A stretch of DNA of 64,000 nt from Plectrocnemia conspersa (Eukaryota > Arthropoda > Insecta > Trichoptera > Polycentropodidae): NCBI GenBank assembly GCA_009617715.1, contig VTFK01000209.1, positions 124,001 to 188,000 of the forward strand, given 5' to 3'. The notes beneath the pieces are model-generated. The model made no database searches and was not told the origin of the DNA. It worked only from the letters and a program-made list of their open reading frames with translations. Both the position numbers and the translations under genes were made by a program. Every line of letters starts with the position of its first letter. The first letter of the stretch is position 1. Shown here in pieces: positions 13,011 to 24,974 of this stretch.

Positions 13011-13359
13011 TATAATTAATGGGATTCTTAAAATAATATTTTTTCAGACTCAAAGTTACAAATATAGTTTTTTTTTAAACATTCGAGATATTATACTCAT
13101 AAATTAGCTATTAAGCTAAATAAATAAAATAAATAATATAAATAAAATAAATTACTTAGATTATTTGTCGGAATAATATTGTCTTAAAAAGTTGACTTGG
13201 TCAAGCAAATTGCAGCAGACCGCCCTCCCTATAAAAAACATAATGGCGAAATTATGAGATAGACTTAATATCTATATCAACTCATTTGCAGTACTTTACA
13301 AAAAATCTTAAAACAAATTCCCTATAACATAGTTACAGTACGATCGAGCAAATAATTTA

Positions 13360-14150
13360 TTTCGGGCCATTCAACAGATCGTGATCAATTAATATCGTTA
13401 ATTACACACCGCGAGCGTTTTGATCTCTAATGATCGCCTTAACATTTTTCTAAACTCAATCCGCATACGCCGCTGTGAAAGATCGTCGATAATTATAAAT
13501 TAATAACAATTAAAATCACGAAAAGGCCACTGTTGCTTTACGATCTTGACCCGAAAGAATTCTTCGAGTTCAACCACAATAAATTAAGAGAGAACAAGCC
13601 GCGAACCTCGGTCCGAGTAGGTTCAAATGTCAATTTCCTACGCGGATACCGAATTCGATAATTGTGTGTGTAGACACATGCCGCACGTGTAATAAGCCCC
13701 GTACCCTTCAACACAAACCAGATGTTTGAAAACACTTGAATGTAGAAAACCTCTGCTTGTATCACTTTACAAAGCCATCCTGTCGCTCACAATGGCAGTC
13801 TGTTCTCTATGTCGTAAGAAACGCGAGCTTGCACTCTTTCCAAGACCGCAGATATCAATTTAAACCAGAACTGGACGCTCGAATTTGCTCGTGGACCTGT
13901 TCAGGTGTCGCCGACCAGGATATGACCACGTAACGACCATATGGTCACTGAAAAACGTAGACGCGGTTAACTGAGTCAAATATGGTTAACCTCAGAAAAT
14001 AACACATGGTTGTCAAATTCCATAAGTCTCCTTCTCGGATGTTTTTCCACAATGGAAGCCATTCATTGAAACGGCGCATCCTACGCACATGAATTTTCTG
14101 TGCAGTCGACTTTTACTTTGTACTTGCATTGTTAGTAACAACAAACTCGT
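13360..14150. promoter_or_regulatory. higher-GC block, candidate regulatory element
   Basis: Mixed-composition block with CACGTG at 13684-13689 and CAGGTG at about 13901. Overlapping short frames on both strands; no domain. Confidence 0.25.
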
Positions 14151-14579
14151 ATAAAATTAGCGCTAAGCCAAATTGTAAAAGTACAAAAGAATAATTAGGG
14201 AAAAACACTTTATTTACAAAAAATCTTTGCCACATAGGAAACTCGATTCATATTGTATATTATTGGTTAGTTTTTGTTCCTACAAGGTAGGGTCTTCAAA
14301 CCGTTGATCCCCTCAATAATTTATATATGTTTTTTTTTTTTTCTGCAACACGAATCCCTAGACACATGATTGCGTAAACCTGGAAATGCACAACTTCAAA
14401 CTGCTGATCCTAACCATATGATATTTATTAATAATTAATTAGTAAAAATTTTATTCATCAAAAATTACGTTTTTTTGTGCTACTTTATTACATGTTCTTG
14501 CGTTCTTAAGTATTGAATACAAAAAAATAAGTATTTAATTATACAGAAATCGAGTCAGATCAATCGCTCTTCTGAATTT

Positions 14580-15015
14580 AAAAAATCTCAATAAAACTTT
14601 ACCGTGGCTGAATCGTTAAACTGCTGTATAGTAAAGCATGTCCACGAAAGCGAATAAAGTTCACCGCTAATACAACTGCTTCGATAAAACAATATAGATT
14701 GAGATATTTCCTACAAATAACCTACAATACAATAAATAATAGGTCTTAAACACATTGAATTTTCAAAAGCCACATAATTTTTTCAATCACTCTAACATTT
14801 GCCTTGATATTTAATTGGCTATTGATGTTACTCACAATGTGCTCAAGTCTTTTAGCAAATGTTCTCGCCGAAAGGCTGAAAGATTGAAATTTATCTATTT
14901 TTCCAGAAAACATTTCTTCTGTTTCAACAATTAAACATTACCTTATTAATTCACCTGTCTTAGTCTGATGAATATTGTATTATTTTAACGCAGACATAAA
15001 GCTAGTCAGAATATT
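14580..15015 (-). pseudogene. hAT transposase relic, copy 2
   Basis: Diverged duplicate of 1070-1640 in the same orientation; about 14880-14760 on the minus strand again reads FSLSARTFAKRLEHIV and continues open for about 35 codons. Relative to copy 1 it lacks the segment between the block near 1462 and TTAGTCTGATGAATATTGTA near 1599. Dead. Confidence 0.7.
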
Positions 15016-15350
15016 CAGCTTCCGTTTCTAATAAAAAATCACAGTCCACTAGAGCGAATAAAGTTCACTGCTGATACAACTGGTTCAATAACACAATATA
15101 GATTGAGATATTTTCCTCTTACCTAGTACCTGCTAGTGAACAATACAACAATCAGATACTTGGAACACCTTACATTTTCACAAGCCTCATATTTTTTCCA
15201 ACTAAGCCTGTAACGCACATATTTTTACCACCATCAGTTGTGACACATTTTAGTCAATTACACTACTAAAATACATGGAAATCTAAAATTTATTCTCAAT
15301 AGGCAACTGGCTGAATTTGGCTCAAGGGCTGTAGTTTGCCGACCCTAAAA
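15016..15350 (-). pseudogene. hAT transposase relic, copy 3, with 5' terminus
   Basis: Begins with a third copy of the GCGAATAAAGTTCACnGCTG block. It then carries a minus-strand frame (about 15260-15190) reading CVTTDGGKNMC..GLVGKNM, the conserved hAT transposase block around a catalytic aspartate. It ends at 15350 in GGGTCGGCAAACTACAGCCC (minus strand), a classic hAT terminal sequence. Tandem arrangement after copy 2 suggests rearranged relics. Confidence 0.65.
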
Positions 15351-15924
15351 TAATATACCAAGAAGCACAGCATTCCGACGTTTTAACCAATTGTCGGATA
15401 GCGTTAATCTCTTTTAAACCACAAAACCACTCCTCTCCCCGATTCGATTCCTGAAATTTTATTATGCTTATCAACGTTTCGTACTAAGAAATAAATTCTG
15501 TTCCGCCCCATTAGCAAGTCTGAGTAGTACTAAACTAAAGCATTCAATTCAGTAAGGTATTCGTCACTTTCTGCATGAACAACTTTATCTTCTGCGTTTC
15601 GAATGTTATGTATGCTCTCTCCATCGATGCATACTCATTCTATTTAAGTCTCATGTGTACAAATTAAATCGGCATCATCGATGGAATGTTTTATTATCAC
15701 AATTATTCAAGCAAGAAACTGCCGCGATATAAATATTGAGATCATCTCACTTGAATAGCTGAGATAAAAAACCACAGATTTTGTATTTTTTCTTCCATTT
15801 TACGAATTTTTAACTGTTATATACATACACCTAGGTCATGTAGTTTATTTGAGCGATGAAAGCTTGATAGTTATTTCGAGACGCATAATTTTAAAAATAG
15901 GATAATCTCCTTTGTTAAGTGAGC
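15351..15924. other. unassigned stretch
   Basis: Ordinary AT-rich DNA; no element ends or gene. Confidence 0.4.
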
Positions 15925-16120
15925 TATTGTGATTTCGTGTCATACGGTCCGCCAGGATATTGATAATATCGATCTTCACCCGAGTCGCAGATATCTTATT
16001 TTACGTCACGTCAATAAGTTTATCAATACATATGAAAGCCAGAGCTATCGAGAGTTTTAAACCTTCATCAAAACATTTTGCGATAAACTTTGAACATGGA
16101 AACTAAGACGAGTTTAATCG
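15925..16120 (+). repeat. repeat family B, copy 2
   Basis: Best-preserved core: GGTCCGCCAGGATATTGATA, ATCGATCTTCACCCGAGTCG, then a degenerate tail. See 3956-4210. Confidence 0.65.
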
Positions 16121-16319
16121 ACACGCAAAATAATAACATATTTTTGGCGTTTTTATAAGACCATTTAATTTGTAACAATATGTCATGTATTCTATAGTAT
16201 TATACAAAATATGAAATTCCAAATTGACACCCTGGTCGCAAAGCCATAAACATTCCTTTTGAAATATGTATATCCGCTACTGCAAATCCTCACATCCATC
16301 CTTGTTGCAACCAAAATTA

Positions 16320-17180
16320 ATTGGACCCGATTAGTGCTGCATAATCAGCGTCTCAGGGATTATCCACGTGGCTGGTCCTCTTCCTCCAGGCGGCGTATTT
16401 GTCAAACACGTGTTATCTAAAATTAACCAAATTTGGTTTGAAGTGTTTCCTGTGATGTGACAAGGAAACGAACCTGAAACCTGTCACGCCCTTTTAAATG
16501 ATCGCACACGTGATACTGCTAAACGATTTCGTCTTGTCTACAAAGCAAAAAAGGCTCCATGTCTTGTTAATTTACGACTATGGCTTTCGATAATATTTTG
16601 AGTGTTCGAACAAATTATTGCCTCATAATATTTAGGGGTAGTTGCCTTGTTTAATAGCGAAACGTAAGACGTAAATGTGTTACGTGTTTTCAAATTGCAA
16701 TTTTATTATGGATTATTAAAAAAATATATCCTCGACAGGAACTTATTGATCAACATATACACATTAAGTGTTTCTCGTTAAATATACGAGTTAATTTATT
16801 CGTTAAGCAAACAAACATCCCATTTTCACTTTATAACCGTAGTAATATTATTATAGTTTTTTTTCTATATATCATGTGACACGCTCAAATTTTTAACTTG
16901 AAAAGCGAACCCTTTGTTGTTTTCAGTCGGATGTGTATATTTTACGACCTCAAAACTCAATTTAATCGGCCGAAGCGGCTGTCGCTTTTTTGACACCTTC
17001 TTTTATTTGTAATCCTAAAGGGGAAAGAAGTCAAAACTTAATATTTTACAAGTCGTAACTAATTGGATGGTTAATCGTTCGAGAAGCCGAGCAGTTTAAA
17101 CACTTTTAACTTGCCGAAAGGGCTTTTTTAACGAGCCGAGACACTGAAAAGACCGCTGATCTAGCGTGACAACTTCATTC
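16320..17180. promoter_or_regulatory. higher-GC island with three CACGTG E-boxes
   Basis: CACGTG at 16365-16370, 16407-16412 and 16507-16512, three within 148 bp. No coding frame of note. Candidate enhancer by inference. Confidence 0.35.
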
Positions 17181-17949
17181 ACTCCCTTAGATATGCATAC
17201 ATATTTTTATAATCGGTTATGAAACAAATATGTAGAAATCATTGAATATAAAAATGTTGCTCAATATTGATGTAACAAGATTTTATACCAGGAAATTATT
17301 AAAATTTCAATATCAAACATCAACAGGTGTTCTTCATGAGTTCTATTCAGGTTCATAGACATTCTCGTACGGGGTCACGCGCACTTTGATATTATAATAA
17401 TAAATTTGCAGTCAAGTATAGCGAATATATTCATAAATAAAATAAAATTCGTAATAGGTAAATCTATTGAATAGCAATTAATTGAATGCAAAATCGTGAA
17501 TTAAAATTAATAATAAATTAAAAAAAGACATTTTCTTATAGTTAAACCTGTAGAATAGCAATTAACTAAATATATGCAAAATATAATACAAAGACTACTT
17601 TTCTCGCGTATAAAATGTTTATTCAATTTCGAAAAATTATATTAAATTTAAAAAATTCACGGAATTCAGAATTGAATAATTATTTTTTGCCTTGTATCCA
17701 TCTCTCCTTTCGAGCGTTGCTCTTTAACAACATTTTTTAGTTGATTAATTAAGAACATTACAATATTTTTACGGATTTTAATTGTAAAAAATTTAACTCT
17801 TTTAGTTACAATTTTTTGTTGTCTTTTAGAACTCTTATAATTTTAGCTTAAAGTATGATACATTAATAGAAAGTAATAAAATCAGCTTTTATTGCAATAT
17901 TTTATTAATTAAAAGTGGTTTGTATATAATCATTTTTACTACAAATAAT

Positions 17950-19000
17950 TTTACATTGATTTGGTGTAATTTATCTATACAACTTATTGAGTTTTACGTT
18001 AGTTTACTAGCACTAGATTATTTTAAAAAAAAATAACATCTAACAAAACCGAAAAATAATTTATTATTTATTTTATCGAGCAAAGTTTAATAAAAACACG
18101 TAATTGTTTTTTTTTATATTATTAACTTAATTACTTTCTAAATTTTTAACATATGTTATTTTTACATATATTGGTTATTGTCTGTCAAGTCATTTATCCG
18201 TTGATTAAAAAAATACTATTAGTTAAACTTTAATTAAGAATTACTGTCAATTTTATTTAATACATATGATTATACCGTTAGATAAAAAATAATTTGTTTA
18301 ATTTCTATTGATAATAATTTAGTATTAAAAAACTGTATTACTTCTATTTTAAAACATGACAGTCCAGAAAATATTTATAATAAATTATTTTAAATATCAG
18401 CAAGCAAAACCGAACCCTTAACTATTTATTTTATTGCACAAAGTTTATTGAAAATAAACATATTATTAGTGTTTTCACATAACCATACTTATAGGTGTAA
18501 TGCTTTGTAAATTGTTAACTTACATGATTTTAACATAGGTTAATTATATGTTGATTTAAAAACATGCTATACAGTAAGCTTAAACTATTTATTGCTATAC
18601 ATTTTATTTAACGTATATGATTATATGTTAGATTAAATTAATAAATAAATAAAAAAAATTCTAATAGAAAAATAATTTTTTGCTCCCATTGAAATTAAAT
18701 TGCCCAGAAATTATATATAATAAAATATATATACATACATATACAATACGTATATATTTAAAATATATTTAAAAACACATTACATATATTTATATTTTTA
18801 TTTGTCACAAAAATAACTCGATTTAAATGCTAATATTTTCTGTAAAACTGTTTTTTTTTTTTTTTTAATAGATATTTTTAAATATTCCTATTTTGATTTG
18901 ACGTTTAAAACTAATGTTTAATGCTTTATTTACTATATATGATTAAAACTACTAAAACCAAGAACTAAATGGCAAAACATATCAAATACCAATAACATTT
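17950..19000. repeat. degenerate AT-rich tandem array, period about 340-360 bp
   Basis: Landmarks recur in order. AAAACCGAA is near 18047 and 18407. A TTATTTTAT(C/T)G(A/C).CAAAGTTTA block follows each. A CATATGATTATA-type block is near 18265, 18617 and 18935. CCAGAAAnTATTTATAATAA is near 18364 and 18704. The units are strongly diverged, so an old satellite-like duplication is likely. Confidence 0.5.
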
Positions 19001-19074
19001 ATTAAAAGTTTTACATGATATACATTGCTTATCAATTTAATTACGTTAATAAAATCTGTCATTGCATAATGCTG

Positions 19075-19290
19075 GCTTAGACCAGGTGACGGTGTTTTCG
19101 GCCATCAGGGGTGTCGCTCTGTAAGGGCGGCTGGTGAAACTAGGAAGACACCTGGTGGGCCAAAACCCTGCCTGCCCTGTGAACCCAACATCCCCGTGAT
19201 TCACACAACTGCTCTACTGATTGCACCCGGCAGCCAAAGCTCACCCTGCGCTTATTAGGGGCGAGATCAGAACAACTGCTTGATTCGAAT
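19075..19290. other. GC-rich island of unknown origin in extreme AT-rich DNA
   Basis: About 215 bp with abrupt edges, far richer in GC than the flanking kilobases. Inverted repeat ACCAGGTG 19081-19088 / CACCTGGT 19149-19156, plus GGTGTC/GACACC inside. No cloverleaf, no T-run terminator, and no domain in either direction that I can name. Candidate: a fragment of a mobile element or a structured RNA. Confidence 0.4.
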
Positions 19291-20270
19291 AAACTGTGAA
19301 ATGAACAGATATGACAACATTATCATTAAACACTTATACAAAAACATGTTTAATGGTAATAATTCAACGGATTATCATATAAATATAAAAGCGTTTCGCG
19401 TTCGTGTAAATATCATACGATTAGCTTAAATAGTTGAAATCATAATTTAAGAATAAATTTAGAGATTATTCTTTACATTTTCATATTCAATTTATTATAA
19501 TACAAACAGATAATTATGATAAATCAATATTAAGCTAATGTGAATTGATTATCTAATAATGTTAACATATGTTTATTTATATATATTTTGCATTATTTTC
19601 AACCGTTGATTTGAAAAATAAAATAACGCATATAGGTTTTAATAGGGAACAAATAATGCCCTAAAACCCCTTTGTTGACCCCAACTTGTAAATAATAATG
19701 GAATATTGACATCTGCAGTTTTCAGCTGCGACAAGCTGCATATCGTCAGATGCGATACATGACAATATGCACACTTCCCTAAATAACTAGGAAGTCTTTA
19801 TTGCACAATATTTTTATATATATGTTTATTTTTTTTATATGTAGAATATCTATATTAATAATAATAACAATATTATTATTATTTCTATTCAATGACAAGA
19901 ATTCATTAATGAGGATTGTGCTCTATAATCATCCATTAATTAGATTTATTTATTTTTCTACCCCAACTCTCCGAAGATTTCGCCGCTATTTAGGATCATC
20001 TTCCTGTTTCTTGATGTTTCGTGTAATTATAACACAAGATATTTAATTTTATTTTTTCTCCGTCAGCATTCGTTCTTTTCGTGTTTAATTAACATACATA
20101 GTATTTTATACAATAGTATTAGGTACACAATAATTCCTCGACTTTCCTGGTTAAAAAAATATTTTTCTAAAAACTATTTTTTCCAGCAGAAATAAAACGT
20201 TATTTTTAATATTTTTTCTTGTAAATTAATATGGATGTTTTTATACACATAATACAAATATTTATTCGCT
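19291..20270. other. AT-rich stretch, nothing firm
   Basis: The 81-codon frame at 19801-20046 is hydrophobic because of A/T codons and looks like chance. Confidence 0.4.
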
Positions 20271-20274
20271 ATGA

Positions 20275-20400
20275 TTTTATCGATAAGCAAACAAAAATCT
20301 CAATTCCTGTGAATTTCTGGTACTCAATTTTTTTTGTCTCGCTTCCCGGGACTTGAAAAAAGTGTTACTCTGAAGTCTTAGCTTTTTGCAATCACTTTTC
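20275..20400 (+). repeat. repeat family E, copy 1
   Basis: Shares CGATAAGCAAACAAAA, TCTCnATTC, TTTTTTTGTCTCGCTTC and GGGACTT-type blocks with 21085-21195, same orientation, about 0.8 kb apart. Confidence 0.6.
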
Positions 20401-20940
20401 ATAAGGTTTGATCGTAAGTTTTCCGTTAAAATTTTAAGATTTGTGAAGTGTTCCGTCGGCCTTATATTATTATCATAATAATAAAATGTCTAAATGGACA
20501 AATACGATTTTTAGATTTTGCAACCAACCGGAGAACGGATTCTAAATTTAAATATTTTATATAAATATATGCTCACAATTAAGTCAACATCAACGGAAAG
20601 CGAGCGAATATTTTTAATGGTAGGAAAATTCACTATGAAAATTAGAAATATTCGTCTTTAACTATCGTAGTCTTTCTAAAAACGAATTTTGCCTAGCAAA
20701 TACACATACAAATCTGCTTTCTAAATATAATTGAAAATACGTTTTTTGTAGTAAATATAAATAAATAGTATTATAAATAATAAATAAATATGACAAAAAA
20801 TATGCATTTTAACTATTTTTTTAATAAATTTATATATGCATATCAAATTTATTAAATTGTTTAGTGTTAAATTCCACTTTTGGGTGAAAATTACTTAACA
20901 ACGTCATATTGTATCTTTATCTCCAAAATCTTTATATCAA

Positions 20941-21041
20941 TAAAATTGAGATATTGTTTTATTTTCCTATTTTCAAGTATTATTTTTCCTGTAAAGTTGT
21001 TAAATATGGAGTTAGCAAATTTACACTTTAAGCCATCGAAA
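20941..21041 (+). repeat. repeat family G, uninterrupted copy (empty site)
   Basis: Matches 56100-56203 plus 56421-56428: GAGATATTGTTTTATTTTC, CCTGTAAAGTTGT, ATGGAGTTAGCAA, TTTACACTTTAAGCCATCGA. Here CTTTAAGC (21026-21033) is present once; in the other copy it is duplicated around a hAT MITE. Confidence 0.8.
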
Positions 21042-21084
21042 TGAATTTTACACACATACATATGTGTGTATATATATAAATAAT

Positions 21085-21195
21085 TACTAAAATTACCGAT
21101 AAGCAAACAAAAGTCTCGATTCACGGGATTTTTCGGGACTTTTTTTGTCTCGCTTCATGGGATTTTAGTAAAGCCGAGACTTCAGAACCAATATA
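21085..21195 (+). repeat. repeat family E, copy 2
   Basis: See 20275-20400. Ends in AGCCGAGACTTCAGAA. Confidence 0.6.
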
Positions 21196-21769
21196 TGTAT
21201 ATGCTATACAATAATTTATGAAAATAGGGAATGAGCTACTAAGCAACCACTACCTAAAATATATGATTGCATATTTATACATAAAAAACAAAATTAAGTT
21301 CAGTAGTAAATATACTAATTCGTATGTTTTCTCCAAAGTCTCCATTGAAAGACAAAACTAATCCACAAAAATTCGCCAAATATAAAGTAAAACAAATATA
21401 TTTTTCATCGAAAGTAAGAATATATTTTTTGTCCAAAGAAAAAAGCAAAGTTCATGATTAAGTTCTACAATTTTATTTTAAGCCTTTCTTTAAGAGAAAT
21501 CCATCGTACTTCAGTTTGATATATGTACATATAGTATGTATTATAATTTTATGCTTATACTTGAAAAAATGGTTATTAAATAGTCTTCAGTTATAGTCAA
21601 GTGGATAAGATGCAATGTCGGCCCTTCGAAATACATTGCTTCACTCATGAATTCAAGCCAAAACTTTTCTGAATCGTTTTTTTCATTAGAGGTTTTTCTA
21701 TTAAAGTGACTCACTTCCAATTTACTCCGTTTCCCTGAAAGTGCACAATTTAATACCCAAGACACGCGT

Positions 21770-22150
21770 CGCGTTCAATATAGTGCCCTGTTACGGAGCG
21801 TGCACAAACAAGTGAAATATTGGAACGGATTAGAGTGCATTACGCTAGCTCCATTATATATCAGGGGTAGAAAAGCGCGGCACGCGTGTGGAGCGTGGCC
21901 TGCGCGTGCGGCCCGCGGCTCCTCCGTAGATTAAAAGATAGGCCATTGTGGCCATAGAAACGAGAGTCGTATCAGTAATTGGCGTATGGGATTAACAGCG
22001 TTCATTAGTAGAATATTCGCATTGTAAACTCATTGACGTACGCTGGGATGAAAAAAAGGGGTTGGTTCGTTATGGCAAATGCGTAATAATACCCCTGTAA
22101 CGTTTGAATCGTTTGAAAGGATTCGGTTATTGGAACGAAACGATGAGGTC
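21770..22150. promoter_or_regulatory. GC-rich island, candidate regulatory element
   Basis: CpG-rich block including CACGCG-type sites (about 21767 and 21881) and a very GC-rich run at about 21875-21930. A fragment of hAT-type end is an alternative reading of CAGGGGTAGAAAAGCG at about 21862. Confidence 0.3.
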
Positions 22151-22442
22151 TTTATAATGTTTAGGTACATAGTACTATAATGACTAGTGATTATAATTTA
22201 ACACATTTAGATACAGTTTTATTACATATTCGTGTGAATTTGTTGGTTCAAATATTGTTAGTTTACACCATCGATAAAGTTTTGCAAAAAACAAATTATA
22301 GTCTAAAGATGCAAGAGTCATAATGGAACACAATCAACTCTGGCCTTTTCCTGTCGATTGATTATTGTTTGTTCAATTGTGAGCAGTACTTCGTAGAATC
22401 AATAGTTGTGTATGGAGGCAATATATATTTAAGTGTGTAATC

Positions 22443-22760
22443 GTCGCAGTGGGAACGCTCGGTAACGGCACGATTTTATTGCTTTTGATGTGGATTTTTG
22501 TCTTCTGAGAAGGGATAATTGTTTTTTGCGCTCTCCTATTGGTCAAAATTTGGTTTAGATGTGCTTCCTTCGGTTCTCACTAATTTTAAGTGGTAATAAG
22601 GTTATAAAAAGTCTTAATATGAACACTATATAACCGAGCGTTTCCACTGCGACGGCACGATTTTATTGCTTTTGACGTGGATTCTGATCAGGCAACCCAT
22701 TTAATATGCCCAGAAAAATCATTTAATGAAATATTATGAATAATAATGAAATAGATGAAT
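22443..22760. repeat. interspersed repeat family A, composite copy
   Basis: Contains ATTTTATTGCTTTTGAyGTG twice, once after each end of an inverted repeat GTCGCAGTGGGAACGCTCGG (from 22443) / CCGAGCGTTTCCACTGCGAC (ending 22653), one mismatch. Followed by the CTTCTGAGAAG, GATAATTGTTTTTTGCGCTC and TTGGTCAAAATTTGGTTTAG blocks seen in the other copies (36095-36285, 59925-60070; partial 32570-32720, 56925-57060). Confidence 0.75.
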
Positions 22761-22931
22761 CTTAATAAAATAAATGCCGTTTCTGGAATTTAATTTTATT
22801 CACGAATGTGTAAAAAGTCGTCCGGTGCGTGAAATATCCCTCTATAGATGTTCAAAACCGCTTGCTTACTATTTATAATCATTATTAAATACATGACAGA
22901 AAAACGACAACGGTGTACCATAGTATCACAT

Positions 22932-23890
22932 TGTTGTCGGGACACGGATTTTTCCGTTTTTGCGGAACTGCTGCTGGATTGCGGGACCCGTAAAAATCCG
23001 TTTTTTGTAGTCTGTTGCTAGAAGTCGGCTCACGTGTTTATCCGTGTAATTTGAACTGCATTTTTTTTGTTGTCAGCAGCTAGATATCACTGCTTTGATA
23101 TTCAATAAAGACATTAATTCGTCGTCGCATTTATTACAGTTCTACCAAATGTATTGTAAAATTTTGATATTGAATTTTTATACCGTACAAAAAAATTAAA
23201 TTATGAAAAAATCCTGTTATCCCAAATAATTATGTTCAATTCTATTGAACTTTCTATCTGGTGTAAAGAAGGGAAGTGAGAAAACAAAACAAATTCCAAC
23301 GAAACTTGACCTGGGGTAGATAACAAGCAACAGTCATTGCGACATCTGTGACTTGTTATAAAAAAAAAATACATCATTACAGTTACGCGTAAATGGTCGT
23401 TCGGTTGTCTCAAAAAATAGTTTTACACCCCGAAATGTTTTCACTCGATAAAAAAATAAATCTGACGATGAATTTGTGTGGATAATTTATCTGATTATTG
23501 ATGATTGGACCAAAAGTGTGGCTATGTACCTTTTGACATACCTCTACACAGTGGTACGTTTTTTAGAGATATCATACGTTGAAAAAACTTTTCAAAAAAA
23601 CAAATTGTGACATATTTTAGTTTTATTTAGTGTTTAATTTGATTTTTTTATTACATACATTTTATTCAAAAAAACGCAAGTTTCCAGTAAATATTGTCAA
23701 CCTCCGTGTTTCTTCTTTATTTTACTGTTTTATGGTAAGTCTGGGTTTAAAATTTCATAATTTTTTATATTGTATACATGTTATGGCGAGTTTCCGAAAA
23801 AAAAAACGGAAATTCTTCGTTTCCGATTAATTCCGCGGCTGCTAAAAAAAATGGCCCGCGCCAGGCTTAAACCGAAATCACCCGACAACA
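22932..23890. mobile_element. unclassified element bounded by TGTTGTCGGG / CCCGACAACA
   Basis: Perfect 10 bp inverted ends at 22932-22941 and 23881-23890. AGTAT occurs directly after the right end (23891-23895) and 5 bp before the left end (22922-22926). The TG...CA form also fits a solo LTR. A long A-run and U/A-rich interior with short frames give no domain. Class left open. Confidence 0.45.
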
Positions 23891-24559
23891 AGTATTATGA
23901 TCGAATGCTGAACGAAGAGTGATCTGAGACGATTTTGGATTCACTGGACGATTTTCTTAATTCTAAAAATTTGCAGTTTATTCCACTATGAAATCGATTC
24001 GGTTTTCCGTCACCAAGCTGATAAAACCAGACGAATATATGTTACAATCTATTAGTTTCAATGTCATATAAATATTGAAATGGAAACGACATTTAAGCAG
24101 TTGCCATTTTTTGACAGCTTATTTTCTATTTCTTAAGATATTATTTACATCAAATTTCACGTAAATATTGTATAGAGATATACTTTATTTTTCATTTTAA
24201 GTGTAAATAATTTTAAGTGTAAATAATTTTAACTGTCAATAAAATAAAACCATTATCGACTGCCTACTGCATTTATTATTTCTGTCTGACACTTGTCGTT
24301 GCTATATCAACATCTACTTCATACCATCATCAAGCGTCAAATCGAACAAAAAAAAATTCACATTATCGAATCGAGCGTGGGAGCAAGATGAAGATCGAGA
24401 AAAATGTTAAGAAGCCAATATCAATAACTCGTTGAAGGATTTAAGTTTCCGACACGAAAATTTTTAGATACAATTTTAAGTGCCAACAAAATCTTCCCCG
24501 TCTATATTATAAACCAAATCTCTTCATTTTACAATGCCAATCCGTTTTAATTACATTTT

Positions 24560-24764
24560 AAACATTACAAACTCCTCTCTTGAGCCCGATGTTTTTGGTT
24601 GTGTCTCGCTTATCGACCGTTATTTATTATATCAAAAAGGGGTGACGTCAGCGTCACGTGACCACGATTTAAAAAAACATTCTGTCCGCGTGTCGATGCA
24701 CGTGTCCGTGTGAAAAAAGATTGGGGGAAACTGAAATGTGTTACTTCATTGTGTGAATGCGATA
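24560..24764. promoter_or_regulatory. CRE plus CLEAR-type E-box composite
   Basis: TGACGTCA (full CRE palindrome) at 24643-24650 is followed by the 10 bp palindrome GTCACGTGAC at 24653-24662. The two are separated by 2 bp. Such sites bind CREB/ATF and MITF/USF-type bHLH-zip factors respectively; function here is inference. Confidence 0.4.
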
Positions 24765-24945
24765 TGTGTAGCTATTGTTTTTTTAGAAACTTTTTTCTGC
24801 GTATCGTGTCACAATCACAATTCAAGTGCTGATCGTGTGCTACTGTTCAGTGTCTGTTTATTTAAGTTTCAAGTTTCATTTCCTAAAAAATAATATTAGC
24901 AATAGTATCGCCGGAAGTGTTGACGATGATTTAACATATATGTAT
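24765..24945 (+). repeat. repeat family D, copy 1
   Basis: Shares GCTATTGTTTTTT, AGAAACTTTTTTCTGCGTAT, CACAATCACAA, CAAGTTTCATTTCCTAAAAA and a GTnnCnGGAAGTG block with 53875-54065. Confidence 0.7.
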
Positions 24946-24974
24946 ATATATACATTTTCTGTGATATTGTGCAC

